A DNA stretch of 45,078 nt, taken from the NCBI GenBank assembly GCA_008000375.1, contig SMOI01000048.1, forward strand, positions 54,074-99,151, read 5' to 3'. This DNA comes from Poteriospumella lacustris (Eukaryota; Sar; Chrysophyceae; Chromulinales; Dinobryaceae). The position numbers were made by a program, and so were the translations under genes. Under the pieces are notes generated by a model. The model ran no database searches. It saw only the letters and a program-made list of their open reading frames with translations, and had not been told where the DNA came from. Shown here in pieces: positions 1 to 11,724 of the stretch (position 1 is the stretch's first letter; every line of letters begins with the position of its first letter).

Positions 1-60
1 TGCTGTGACTTTGCCATGAATGAAGCCGCAACTCGTGCACAGTTGGAATTGGAATCGTAA
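1..60 (+). other. possible 3' end of an upstream reading frame
   Basis: Frame 1 is open from the first base to a TAA at 58-60 (19 codons, reading through MNEAATRAQLELES at the end). It could be the last codons of a gene that begins outside the window. However, it stops only 10 nt before the sigma-factor ATG at 71, so it could equally be leader sequence that is open by chance. Nothing in the peptide is recognisable. Confidence 0.2.
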
Positions 61-70
61 GAGGTGACCA

Positions 71-1438
71 ATGTGTCGGCGCTGGCTTTTTGTTGGTAAG
101 GAAGTTGCTCTGCCACCATGGTGCACAGTCGTATGATCTTCAATTATTTGCAGGGCTTTTGCTCCTCGGAATAGCTTGGGTTCATTCGTTCCAAGGGAAG
201 TTTCCTTTCATTGTCAGAAGTTTTGTTAAGCTTCCTTCCTTCCACGGCGGAGTGAAGATATATTCTCGTCCACGAGACTTCGGTGGTGGGAGCTCTTTGG
301 AGCAAGAGGTATTGTTGCGGTTTCTTGTTCGTAGTTTATGGATGGTCAAGCTTATTTTGAGCGATTAAATCTTTCTTAGATGATGAAGCAAATCGGGCAG
401 CATGATCTTTTATCATTCGAGGATGAAGTAGATTTATCAAGGCAATATCGAGCAGGAAAACTGCTCAGCCAAGAGCGAGAACGCCTGCAGAGTGACTTGG
501 GGAGAGCACCATCCGATTCAGAAGTTGCAAAATGCGTTGGGAAATCAGTACAAGAAGTTCATCAGATTCAAATTAGCAGCGAAGACGCAAAGACTACACT
601 TATATCTGCCAATATGCGATTAGTTTTTCACATCGCTCGCTACTACAAGCACCGTGGAGTGTCATACACCGATTTAATTCAAGAGGGAACCGTTGGTTTG
701 ATGAAAGCAGTCGAGAAGTACGATCCTTCGCGAGGATTTCGCTTTTCTACATATGCGTCGTGGTGGGTGAAGCAGGCAGTATCTCGAGCAATCGCTGAGC
801 AATCTCGAATAGTGCGGATTCCGGTGCACATCCACGATTTGTTATGTACCCTGCACAAGGTCGAGACAGAATTTATTGCTGAACATGACAGAAGCCCATC
901 CAGTGCTGAGCTTGCAACTTTGATGTCCCTCCCTGTGGAGAAGATTGAATTACTTGAAAAGTGCTCTCGCGAAGTTAAGAGTATGGACGACTCAATTGCA
1001 GTTGGGAGCAGCGCTAAAGCACAGAAAGAATTCTTCCTGGGTGATCGCTTGTTATCTGACAACTCTCCTTTGATTGACCGAGACGATGATAATGGCAGAG
1101 CGCGGCTAAAATTTTTGGTTGACAGAAAACTATTTGGCAGAGAAGCTGCTGTAGTCGACATGCGATATGGCCTAACTGATGGTGTACCTATGACGTTGGA
1201 ACAAGTTGGCAAAAAGCTCAATGTTACTCGAGAGAGAATCCGACAAATTGAAACGAAAGCGATTGCTAAATTGCGAGAGAGCGACTTGTCTGGAGAAATG
1301 AAAGAAATCTTTCAAGATCCCCGTGTTACCATGAATGTTGAATCGACGAATTCAGTTGACGAAGACGAAACAGTCAGAAAGGGGAGGAAAAGTTCGCGCG
1401 TCAATCGATTGACAGCAGAAGACTTCTTCTTGATCTAA
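71..1438 (+). CDS. nuclear-encoded plastid RNA polymerase sigma-70 factor (three exons)
   Basis: This sigma factor would direct the bacterial-type plastid RNA polymerase to promoters. I read exons 71-95, 154-308 and 380-1438, with introns of 58 and 71 nt (GTAAGG...TTTGCAG and GTATTG...TTCTTAG), giving 412 residues. Residues 1-20 form a signal peptide (MCRRWLFVG joined to LLLLGIAWVHS), followed at once by FQGKFPF. The Phe after the cleavage site is the hallmark of bipartite targeting to red-derived secondary plastids. Region 1.2 lies near residues 61-85 (KQIGQHDLLSFEDEVDLSRQ). Region 2 lies near 136-206, with DLIQEGTVGLMKAVEKYD and the -10-reading helix YASWWVKQAVSRAI. Region 3 lies near 207-285. 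The region 4 helix-turn-helix is near 332-359 (LEQVGKKLNVTRERIRQIE). The acidic N-terminal region 1.1 of housekeeping sigma factors is absent, as in organellar sigmas. The catalytic core is certain; exons 1 and 2 are my splice inference, supported by phase and by the leader they create. Confidence 0.9.
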
Positions 1439-1516
1439 TTCATTTACTTGATCATCTAATTTTCAAGTTAAGCGCAACGATTTCGATAAAGCACAGTGGG
1501 TAAACGTGATTGCAGC

Positions 1517-2791
1517 TTAAAATTTCAAACACAGCCCATCAAACGCCAAAGAGTAATTTGTTAGCCCCATAGAAAGTAACAGGGCTTCCGTATCGTCGTG
1601 CAGTCCAAAGCTGCAACACATTCCCGTGAAATATACCGTTTCCGGATTCAACTCTTTGCAAACGGAAATGGCTTCTCGTAGTCCCATGTGTGACCAAATG
1701 CCTTCATGATCCAGACAGTCTATGACAAACGTCTTTATGCGAGGCAAGCTGCGGAGATACTCCATAGACTCAGGCGGGATAACTTTCACGTCAGATATGT
1801 AAACAAATTGACCGGGTGAGCCAAAATTAAATCCAAGAGACACATAATCTCCTCCGTGAAAGACTGGAAAGCATTGGACGGGAAGACCATCAACGTTTAG
1901 GCTACATCGTTCTTCGATAACTTGAGGCTTGATACACGCTATCCGTCGCTCAATAACGTTGTTCACTTCATCCAAATACCTAGGAGGGCTTAGCAAATAA
2001 GGGAAAACTCCTGATAACGTGGCCATTGTCTCTTGTGTCATAAATATTGGAATTGGTCCTGAAACTACCCTAAATCCGTGAACCATTTGTCCTGGATTAC
2101 CTCTGTCTTCAACTTCCACTCGCTCACTGATCTGCAAATCACGAATATCATCCAATCCGAGAACAGCGTCGGCATGGCCGTGTGTCAGAAAAAGGGCATT
2201 TACAGAGGATACTCCAAATTGTGGTAATTGCTCCAAGCAAGCATGTCTCATTGTCTTCCCAGCATCAACCATGATACACTTCTTTGAACCATCCTGAGCT
2301 TCGAACACGACCGCAACAGACACATTATTACGCCTGTTTTTGCTGTTCGGCGTATTTAATGCGTGGTGACAAACGGGACATTGATATTGCCCTTCCATAT
2401 TCATGTCTAATACATGACGAATTGTTGGAATGGCCGTACTCACTCCGCTGCCCAAGAATACCACATCAAAAGAAGTGACCATTTCAGTTGAAAATAAAGT
2501 AGCAAGGTTGCTCGTTGATCTCACGCGTTTCAGCTCTCTCAAATCGTTGATAAATCGAGTGAACCAAGACCATACGTATGTAATCCATAATGTATGGAGC
2601 AAACGAGCAAACAAAGGAGCAAAGAAGAAACGGGAAAGAAGAAAGAAGCATCTCGTCATCTCGTCAGCAGCAGACTCATCGTCGTCATCATCATCATCTA
2701 AGCTGACAAAAGAGCGTTTCAAAATTTTCACGACCTCAATCGAAATGAAACTGACCATCGAAGAAGTTGAAAGGAAACAGGAAGCTAACAT
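1517..2791 (-). CDS. metallo-beta-lactamase-fold hydrolase (PhnP-like)
   Basis: A single-exon gene for an MBL-fold metal-dependent hydrolase. Counting from the ATG at 2791, the fold shows VVFLGSGVST near 110, a zinc-type CPVC at 138-141, MVDAGKTMRH near 174-183, the metal motif HGHADAVLGLDD from about 204, FHGGDYVSLGF, the ligand-type Asp in YISDVKVIP, and the late His in SHMGLREAI. This HxHADA..GLDD form, with a CxxC insert, is typical of PhnP-like and eukaryotic 'putative hydrolase' members, which are thought to act on phosphodiesters. The substrate here is unknown. The start is uncertain. The conserved fold begins at the ATG at 2482 (321 residues, the usual family length). ATGs at 2659 and 2791 would add an Arg/Phe-rich, possibly organellar leader and an Asp-rich stretch. 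The gene is divergent from the giant CLU protein gene; the two ATGs are only 148 nt apart if the long start is used. Confidence 0.82.
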   Translation of the reverse strand: MLASCFLSTSSMVSFISIEVVKILKRSFVSLDDDDDDDESAADEMTRCFFLLSRFFFAPLFARLLHTLWITYVWSWFTRFINDLRELKRVRSTSNLATLFSTEMVTSFDVVFLGSGVSTAIPTIRHVLDMNMEGQYQCPVCHHALNTPNSKNRRNNVSVAVVFEAQDGSKKCIMVDAGKTMRHACLEQLPQFGVSSVNALFLTHGHADAVLGLDDIRDLQISERVEVEDRGNPGQMVHGFRVVSGPIPIFMTQETMATLSGVFPYLLSPPRYLDEVNNVIERRIACIKPQVIEERCSLNVDGLPVQCFPVFHGGDYVSLGFNFGSPGQFVYISDVKVIPPESMEYLRSLPRIKTFVIDCLDHEGIWSHMGLREAISVCKELNPETVYFTGMCCSFGLHDDTEALLLSMGLTNYSLAFDGLCLKF

Positions 2792-2939
2792 ATTCACTTT
2801 GTGATCACTTTGTGCATGGTTTTTCTGAAAGCCCCCTCATATATTCTGTTGAATACAGTATCTTTTGTATTGGTTAGAGCGAGTTGGTCCGTCCCCTTTT
2901 CAGAAAATCGACGTCTGTGTAAGCATGAACCGATGAGAG

Positions 2940-5900
2940 ATGGGTAATCAGAATTCTGTTAGCGCTAATCAAGAGTCTGCGGGCAGCATCTCGTCAACAT
3001 TGACGCAGTTTTCTGTGATTTCCGATATTCCAATTGATCAAGCGAGGCAACTATGTCAGGATCTACTCGCACAATCTGAGAGTGGCGAGCTTTCGTGGAG
3101 TTTTTACTTCAATTTGTTGCAGAAACAAATGGACCGCAATAAGAAGCGGAACAATGATTTGATCCGAAAGTTTGTGCACCCCGCGACTTTGAATTATGTT
3201 GTACGAGAGAAGCGAAAATCTACCTCCGAGTCGCTATCAACGTTAACGAATCTTCAAAAAGAGAACAGTGTCTCGTCATACACCAAGGCCGATTACTTCA
3301 CCGACGATAGTGCATCAGAGTCATCAGAACCAAGAGCCTTCGAGGAAGCAAAGTCCACAAAATCAAAGGAAAATCTGGGAGGAGATCGCCAGGAATTCGC
3401 ATCGGACGAAAGTTCTGAAATAGTTCATCCCGCATTTATCGGAAACGTATGGGAGAGTTTCAAAACTGCCGAAGAAAGAAAGGTTCTGAAGCGAAGCGAA
3501 AAGGAAGAGCGGTGCAAGAGGGCCGTTGATATTGCTCGCAAGTTTCGAACGGATGCAGTCGAGCAAATGGAAAAGAGAATTGGAGTTCAACGAAGCCAAC
3601 GTGAAAAGAAAATGCACGACATGACTACCAAATTCGATAGAGAAGTTGCTGAACTGCAGTCTCAGCTCACGAAGGATAGCATCGGTGCTTCACCTGACTT
3701 GCTTGTCATGATGCAGGTAAGCATCTTCATATACTTATGTTTGAATTATTCTGCTTAACTTGATATCGTTGTTGAAGGATCAAATGGACCAAAAGCTGTC
3801 TATTATACAAACAAGCTACGACGCCGAAATGGGTTACCTCAAGCGAGTACACGAAGAAAAATGCAAAGCAGACGCTGTGCAATTGGAAATTCGTCGAGGG
3901 GAATTGCGTGCTTTGATCGAACTGATTGAACCGAATGCCCCACTTGCAGATGAGTTAGAACGGTTCGCGCGAATTGAACTGGGGCGCCTTTCAACCGCTC
4001 TGAATGATGCCTTGAATCATGTGGACAAAATGAAAATGGAATTTATGGAACTCCGCAACGATACATTGAATGAGTTGGATATTCAAAATCAGAATGCGGC
4101 AGCAATGAAGAAGAACAGAGAGTTGCGATCGATGCTGAATATTGCTGAGACGAAATTAAAGGAAGCGATTCATTCCGCGAAAGATATCGAAGAGGAACTT
4201 ATCGATGCGGAGGCGCTGATGCAAAAAGCTATCGATTTGAGATTTGTGGAAGAAAAGCTTTCTCCTTTTTTCTTCGCTTTTCAACTTCCTTCTTCAACGA
4301 AGGAAAAAGCTGTTGCAGATAGGAGGGCTCTTTCACTTGGCTTGTTGATTCTGTCGAAAGGTTCGTTCGACGAGAAGGTGATAGCTATTCTTAATATTTG
4401 CAATAACGGCATCCCTGATCGTTGGGACATCTCGTCTATCAAGCACGTCTTCCACGAGGTGATTGGAATTCTTCAGAAGCTTCACATTCTCAAAGTTGGG
4501 GAGGGTATGTTGTCTTCTCTGGAAGAGTTTCTCGTCCGCTGTTTTCTCGAATTGACCATGTACCGAAAAGAAGACGTAGTGAGTTTGTTTGAGCTTCAGC
4601 AGCTTATTCTCTTTTCGATTGTGAGATTACCGGCTCTCTGCAAGTTGCTGCAAGTTGGGACGGTGTCACCAAAAACGGCTTCTTACTCGGCGTACCAGAT
4701 TCATTCTATGAAGGCAGTGTCTTTCCTGTTGATCGGAACAGCTTCGACTATGTCAGTTGCTCATGCAAACTTTTTCCAGTCCCTCAAGTACAGAGCCAAG
4801 CTTCAGAGTGGCCAAAAGCGATCCATTCACGACTATGCTCTCGCATGTGGAGCGAACGATCCGTATAAAGTGGATTACGGGGCATTTTTATCCAAAGGAA
4901 TGAAGAAATCCTCTTATCGAGTTCCTCCTCTCGACAATGGTAGGGATACTTCACTCTGGACCCACGAATTTAGTTTACGGGTTCAAGCAGTCACAAAAAT
5001 CCAGAGCATGGTTCGTAGTTTCGTCGCACGTCGCAAATTTGAAAGAGCTTCGTTGGAGGAAGCATATGCTGAGGCGAGACAGAGCGCATTACAGCTTGCC
5101 AAATCGAAGATTTTGAAAGAGTTTCAGCAGCGTGAGGCAGGAAAGGGAATCGGTAAAATGAAGTGGGATGCCGAAGTTCGTATTCAGCAAGCCAAATTCC
5201 GTGCTCAAGGCAAGTCGCTCAGCAGAAGCGACACTGTCATGCTTATGGTGGAGGCCGCCATCGCGGAAGCTCAGCAGTTGGTGGAGCGTCGATTTCAGGA
5301 TATCCTTCCTTCAGCACTTGTTCAAGCGAGTCGAAGCCTGGTGGCTTCATCTCGGAAGTTTCAACGAAAAGCTGCGAAGCAGCAGGCATCAGGACCCCAA
5401 TTGTCCAGCGTCGTGCCTTCTTTCGTTGCCAGGGAATACACAGCCTGCGAGGAATACTTCGGATTTGACGCTGGGAAAGTGTCTGTGGCGAGGGGCACTG
5501 CAACAGATGACGCCAACAATGCGAACAACGACAGCAGACCAGCCTCGGTGAGTGATAGTATTCAACATTACGGCCAGGTAGTGGCGAAGATTTGGCACGC
5601 CGACAACAACTCAATGTGGTATGCAGTGTCCACATCTTCCCATTTCGGGCGAGGTGAACAACACGGAGAGAAAGTGTTGCGCATTTACATTGGAAGCCCA
5701 GAATACCAGAGCTCTTCTCATCTGGCTCATATTCTAATGCTTTTGGACAAGTCCATCACGGCCTTCAAAGCCAGCGAACTGGTCGCAGAATTCCCTTCGA
5801 AGCGCCTGTTATCTGCCTATATGTGCAAAAATGAAATCCCTGCTCTTGTCGAGGATTTCGTTCAGCACTTTAAATTTCCTCGATCCCGAGCCGCTCAAGC

Positions 5901-8900
5901 TGTTTCGGCGATTCGAAAATTTTTCCAACGAAGTGACGAAGTCGGTCGTATCTCGAGACTCTGTTCAATGCTGGAGGACATTGTCGATGGTGGGATTTTC
6001 CAACTGTATCGAAATTCCATTCTCAACGACGCCAGAGCATTCCAAGAGCACATTGGACAGAAAATTCAAAGTCAATCGGGACTGAAGCAGTCTGCGGACG
6101 AGATCATTTGGTCGGAGTACAGCAATACCCTGTTGTCGTTGAAAAAGCAAGGGTCGGAGCAGTATAGAATTTCTAAAATGGGAAGCGACAACCTTCGCCT
6201 CGCGACGAACCAAGCACACGCCTTTGATACGACGGAGCGGAAAATACGCGTTCAAGTCTTGTCTTTTGCTCAGGACCCTGCGGGGACACAACACGTTGTT
6301 GACCCCTTGACCCATCAGTATTCGTCTATTGTTCCAAGCTCAATGCGTTTTTCCTGGTGGGAACGACTTTCACAGTTGGAAAAGCTGTTTGCGCAGTCCC
6401 AAATGGTGTATTTCCGGGAAATGGAGCAGCTCTTGAATGACTTTGTATCGGTCGGTACCCACCGAGCGCATGCACTGGTGTCGGAGATGTTCCTTGAAGA
6501 ATGCAGGAAAACCATTCCAACGGCTTTTTGCCGGTCAATCGATGGACGAAGTACTTCGGGAATCACCGGGCGTGGAAGTCTGGCTGGCTCTGACAGCGTG
6601 CGTCGTGTTTACTTCGCAGACGGCTTGTATTTTGAAGTTTGTGCTGACGAAGATGGCTGCTTCAACGGTAATGACGAACTGGCCGCCAAACAAGCCTCAA
6701 AAGAAGTGTTGGGCGCCCAGCTGGTACACAGTTCTGGTATTGCCAAGCTCGTTGCCCCACTTACCATGTGCGTCGACTTCTTCGGCTATCGAGTTCTCGT
6801 TACATGCAAACTGCCGATTCATCACATGCAGTTGAACGACGACGGTGTTATTCAAAACGAAACGCAGGAAGTGGTCCATCACATGCAGAAGAATGGCCGC
6901 TTTTTCGTGAATCAAAGTCGCGTTGCTCACAGCTACATGAAAATCTTAGCTCAGCGCTTGAATCTGGGTGAGCATCTTGCTAAAGGAACTGACGACCTCT
7001 CGTCCACCTCCACCTTCGCATCAAATCTGAAAATTTACAAGGGAGAGGACAATCAGTTTTTCTTGCGCAACTGCCGTCATCTGCTTCCGCGAGAGCAGCC
7101 CACGGCGACACCACATTTACCCGAAACACCACGACAGCAAAGTATATTGTGGAGGTTTATTCGGCCGGAGCTATTCCGGTCCATTGAGTTCTCGCTGTCG
7201 GCGGATGCTGGCCTGCTGAGCACCTTCGGCGTGTCCGACGCTGTTCCTGGAGCTTCTGAGTCCGAGAAGGAAGGTTTGGACGCCGATTTGAAGAAAACTT
7301 ATCAAGGGCGTGCTCTGTTGGCTACCGGGAAGGAGCTGTTGTCCACGATTGTACCGCAGTTCCTGCGCAGGATTCTTCAAGCAGAGAAAGACTTCTTGTC
7401 AATTCCTTGGAAACAGTTCACGATGACGCAGGAGATGCACAAGGCAGGTATCAACGTACGACACCTAGGCTACATGCGTTCGTTCCTGTGGCGTGATTTG
7501 CCCGGCAAATTCAGCGTGTTCCACAACGAGAAGATTCTCCGGTCGACTGAATTCGTCGACGAGGAGATCTTCTCCGGAGATTACATCCAACTCTCGAAAG
7601 CGGATGCATCGACTCCGGATGAGCAAGAGCAGCGGCAAGACGCGCACAATCGAGCGAGGACGTTGCATCTCTTTGAAATCGGCGACATGTCGATGCGAAA
7701 GAATCGACGGTTTTTGCCGATTACATCTCTTTACACCGGCGATTCGGCGTTCAACCTGCGCGGTAGAGTCGGGAAATTAATGGAAGCCCGCACGAGGCAT
7801 GACGTGGAGTTGTTGATCATCGGTGAAATGGTCATTCGCACGATGAAGCAATTGATTCGGTATTGCTGGCGACTTTACCTCGGGAAGCACAGGGTTGTCT
7901 CCCCACATTTCCAACGAGAATCGGTGTGCTTCCATTTGAACGTCCTGTGCGCCACCGAAGAAGGTGCGGGGGTTTATGGCAGCGAGATCCTCTACAATGC
8001 TGTGAGGGAGCGCTTTGGGCACTTGGCCTTGTATCCTTCCGAACGGACGCAAATATTGGATAGATTGCGCCCTGCTGCAAAGTTGCTCATCCCGCGACTG
8101 TGTCAAATGATTGGGGTGACACTGAAACCGCTATCGCTGACAAATTTCTTGAACAATCCAGAGGGCTTCGTGTTCCGTCCCAACGATATCATGGATATCA
8201 AAGAAACATCGAAGACGTCCTTCCCGCAGCTTCCTCTTCTTCGTGCAACGAATTTAACGTATTTGGGAGATGAAATCCTTGCGAAGACGTACTCTGCGTT
8301 GATCGCGGCTGACCAACCCGTCGCGTTCTACAAATTGTCGGAGAGAAAAGGTGCCACGACGGCGCAAAATTCGGGACTTCTAGGTGCTTCATACGGCGGA
8401 AAAGTCAGTGAGGGTTGTCTACTAAGCGAAGACGGCCCTGTCGTCGGAGAGAAGTTCATTCGGTCGTACGGATTCTCTCCCATCGCCGAGTCAATGGTGG
8501 ATTTTCCGTTTCACAAACAAGTTGTCCCTGTTGATGCACAGGAACCATTTTCCGTGGAAGTTTTCTTTAACGTTTTGGGCGGAAGAGATGTCTCACGGAC
8601 GATTGTGGACTCGGGGCGCTATCAGTTGTCGATCAGCCGTGACAACAAAATAACCATCGTGATTTTCGAGAGCCTCCACAGTGTGAATCTAACACTGGAC
8701 GGGATTCCGGTGGCAGAGCGCCAGTGGTACCATCTGTGCATCGCTTTTGATGGGATCAATCTCACCGTGTACGTAAATGGCCAAGAAGCATTGGTCATCG
8801 ACATGGTGGACGCCTTCGCCATGAAGCAACGCCAATTTGACGAGGAACACATGGCCGCGCTGCAAATCCTCGCGGACGAAGAAGAAATCGAAAAGGGCGG

Positions 8901-11613
8901 CCTTATGGAATCTCTTCAGGAGCAGGCGACATCCTTTTTCGCCACAAAGGAAGGCCAGCGAATGCTCAAGGACATGGCCCAACAGTTTCTTGACAGTGAA
9001 GAGGCCAACGACGACGATCCAAATGCGAATCGTGACGATGACGGCGACCACGCCCGCTTGATGCGCGAGCGAAAAGCGAACGCTACCAAGGCGGCGAAGG
9101 AGTTGTATCTGTCGCAGCAGCATGAATCGGCTGTGCGAGCGTTACACGAGCGCTTCAAACAGATGCGATTGGACCTGGAAGATCGCAAGACCAGAGCTCT
9201 CGACCAAGGCAAGCTGCACTCGTACCAGCACCTCCGGGTCGGTGCATCGCTTCCCGATGCGAACAATCGACACGGATCTGCTTACTTCGCGGGTCTCATT
9301 TCGTGTGTCTCTGTTTTCGCTGCGGCGCTTCCTCGAGAGAAAGTTCGTGCCCATTACATTGCCAGCAAACGCGATTGTCGAAACGACGCCTTCCGAATTT
9401 TCGCAGATGCAGTGTCGAGCTTTGCAGCGGCGTGGAAGAACTTCAACGGCGACATCGACGCACCCCACGTCCTTGACTACTTGTCGGTGTATTCGCATGC
9501 TCTCTGCCAGCTGTTTCATGCGCAATACGAGGAGAAAATCGAAGTGGATCGTACCATTGCGAAAGCGAATCTGATTCAGCTTATCGAAGTCTTCCGCGTG
9601 AATATGATGGCCAGTGCGATCGCAGAGATTATCCGGCATCTGCCGAGAGAACCAGAATTTGCGGACGTGGTAATCGAAGCGCTGATGGCCATCAAGCAAA
9701 CGGAAAAGAACTATTTGTTCGCGCAGGGAATTGTGCAAGACCCCAAGATTATTATGATTCCATTCGATTTTGCACTGGTGACGCCGGCGCCGAGAAGTTT
9801 GAGGGCGTTGCAAGCGTCTGCATTTTTACTTCAGCAAGTAGCCCGCGACCGAAAACTTGCCTTCGCGTATTCCGATGCGGTGGACTTGCACTGGATCGTC
9901 GAATTGTATAGTCCTACAGCAGTTGTTTCCGTCGCCTTGACGGCGTATGAAGACGGCCAATTCAAGGTTTTGAAGCTGAAGCACGCCGAGTTGATCGAAC
10001 GATGGCAGTTGCAAGCCATCGCGCAGAAGCAAGAAGAATTGCAAAAGCGAGCTGGCGAGAACATCGTGGTTTACAAAGACAACCCGGCCGCAACGACAGG
10101 TACCAATGCTCCCCTCCTTTCTTTTCCCTTATATTGATGGCTGCTAACATTGAATCGTACGTTTACAGTTGGAAACAAGCGCCTGCCCCCACCGCCTTCG
10201 TCATCTCTTCTTGTGATCGACGGTGGCGATAAGGAACAAGAGATGAGCCTGCTGTCTGACGCAGACATCCAAACACTGGCGGAGCATTTGCCTTTACTCC
10301 AAGGCATTGATCTGAGCTATTGCGGACGAGGTCTGACAGAAACGGCAATAGGAGAGCTTTCTCGGTTTGCACAGCTCCGCATTCTCATTCTCGACAGTTG
10401 TTCTGACGTTATAACGGACAGCGCCCTCGTGCGGTTGCAAGGACTGGCAGCTCAATTGGAGGTCTTGTCTCTCGCGGACTTGCCTCTCATCACCGACGAC
10501 GGGGTACTGAAAGCGTTCACGGGCTGCAATCGGTTGGGGACTTTGTGTCTCTCCGGGAGCGTCCAAGTCTCATCTAGGGCTGTTGTGCGCCTTCTTGTGC
10601 AGAATGGCTATTTGACGACGTTGTCTATTGCCCGTTTACCGCTCACCGACCGCTGCTTGGTCAACTTTGCTGATGCCCTTGCGTCAGCGGGGGCGACCTT
10701 GCATCATCTCGACATGTCGTTTAGCGCAGACATAACTGACTCTGGGCTATTGGGATTCTTATCGCCCTCAGCCGCAACGACAACGTCAAGCTCTGCTGCG
10801 TCGTTGGCGGTCGCTAAACTCAAGACGATGAACCTGCAATCCTGTCAACGGCTGTCGTGGAGATCAATCGCTCGAGTGGTTCACTGCTGCTGGCAACTTG
10901 AGCGTCTGGACATTGACGATGTGTATCTTGTCCGAGATAACTCGTTCGTCTTTGATAACAAGGTGGATGGTCGAGCCCAGACACAGGAGGAGATGATGCG
11001 GCAATTGCGACACATATCGGTGGCGACGTGTCACGATGTCACCGACGTTTGTCTCAAAGCCCTATCTGCTCACTGCCGTCAGCTGCAATCTTTGTGCCTT
11101 CGTGATACCGGGAAGTTTAGTGACATGGGATTGGCATATTTGTGCGATCCCGAGCTCTGTCCGTACAGCAATCACCCTCTGGCCACGACTCTCACCGACC
11201 TCAATCTCGCATATGCTGGACGCTTCTCCCCGAGCGGACTCGTGCGGCTTCTCGAACATACACCCAAACTTAGTCGATTGGATGTTTCCGGCTTAGCTAC
11301 AATCGTCGACGACCGATTAATTGGGCATTTGGTGCATCTCTGCCCTGGTGTCCAGAGTCTGGGCCTGGCCCAATGCCTACAGTTGACGGACATGGCCATG
11401 TGCCATCTATCGGAGCATCTGTGGATCGAAGAGCTGAATCTGGAAGGATGCCATCATATTTCCGACAACGGTATCGAGGTCATTGCCGAAGCTTGCTCTG
11501 GTTTGCGACAGTTGAATGTGAAGAAAGCACGCATGATCACGGAGCGTAGCCTTCGGTTTGTGGAGAGTATATGCCGCAACCTCGAGAGCTTGTCCAGCGA
11601 TATCCCGAATTGA
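2940..11613 (+). CDS. giant multidomain protein: coiled coil, IQ, CLU, interrupted LamG, leucine-rich repeats
   Basis: I join exons 2940-3716, 3778-10099 and 10169-11613 (introns of 61 and 69 nt, both in phase) into one 2847-residue protein. It starts MGNQNS, a possible N-myristoylation signal. A charged coiled-coil region runs to about residue 400. An IQ calmodulin-binding motif lies near 662-680 (KIQSMVRSFVARRKF). A CLU (clustered-mitochondria) type domain covers about 1200-1700: YFADGLYFEV, CVDFFGYRVLV, IYKGEDNQFFLRNCRHLLP, RFIRPELFRS, GINVRHLGYMRSFL. A LamG/concanavalin-like fold starts near 1850 (WYHLCIAFDGINLTVYVNG). It is interrupted by about 130 charged helical residues and resumes near 2076 (YFAGLISCVSVF). 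From about 2400 to the end are AMN1-type leucine-rich repeats (DLSYCGRGLT, ELNLEGCHHISDNGIEVIA). True CLU proteins act in mitochondrial positioning and mRNA binding; whether this one does is unknown. The second splice could be doubted, leaving two genes, but no ATG sits well at the start of the LRR part. Confidence 0.8.
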
Positions 11614-11724
11614 TTTTGCAAATACTTATGTTAAAACCCAGCATTCAACAGTGATCATCGACGAAGTGGCAACAAAACTGCTGCTCATCTCAAAATTAAG
11701 ATGGTGTTACTCTCTGAGGGATGA

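Noticed and set aside
2430-2804. 124-codon plus-strand frame with a Ser run opposite the MBL hydrolase N terminus
   Set aside because: It lies antisense to an open coding frame, and the Ser run is just the complement of a GAT/GAC repeat. No family signal.
9142-9813. 223-codon minus-strand frame inside the giant CLU gene
   Set aside because: It is antisense to a strongly coding exon with recognisable LamG and helical sequence, and its own protein is basic and featureless.
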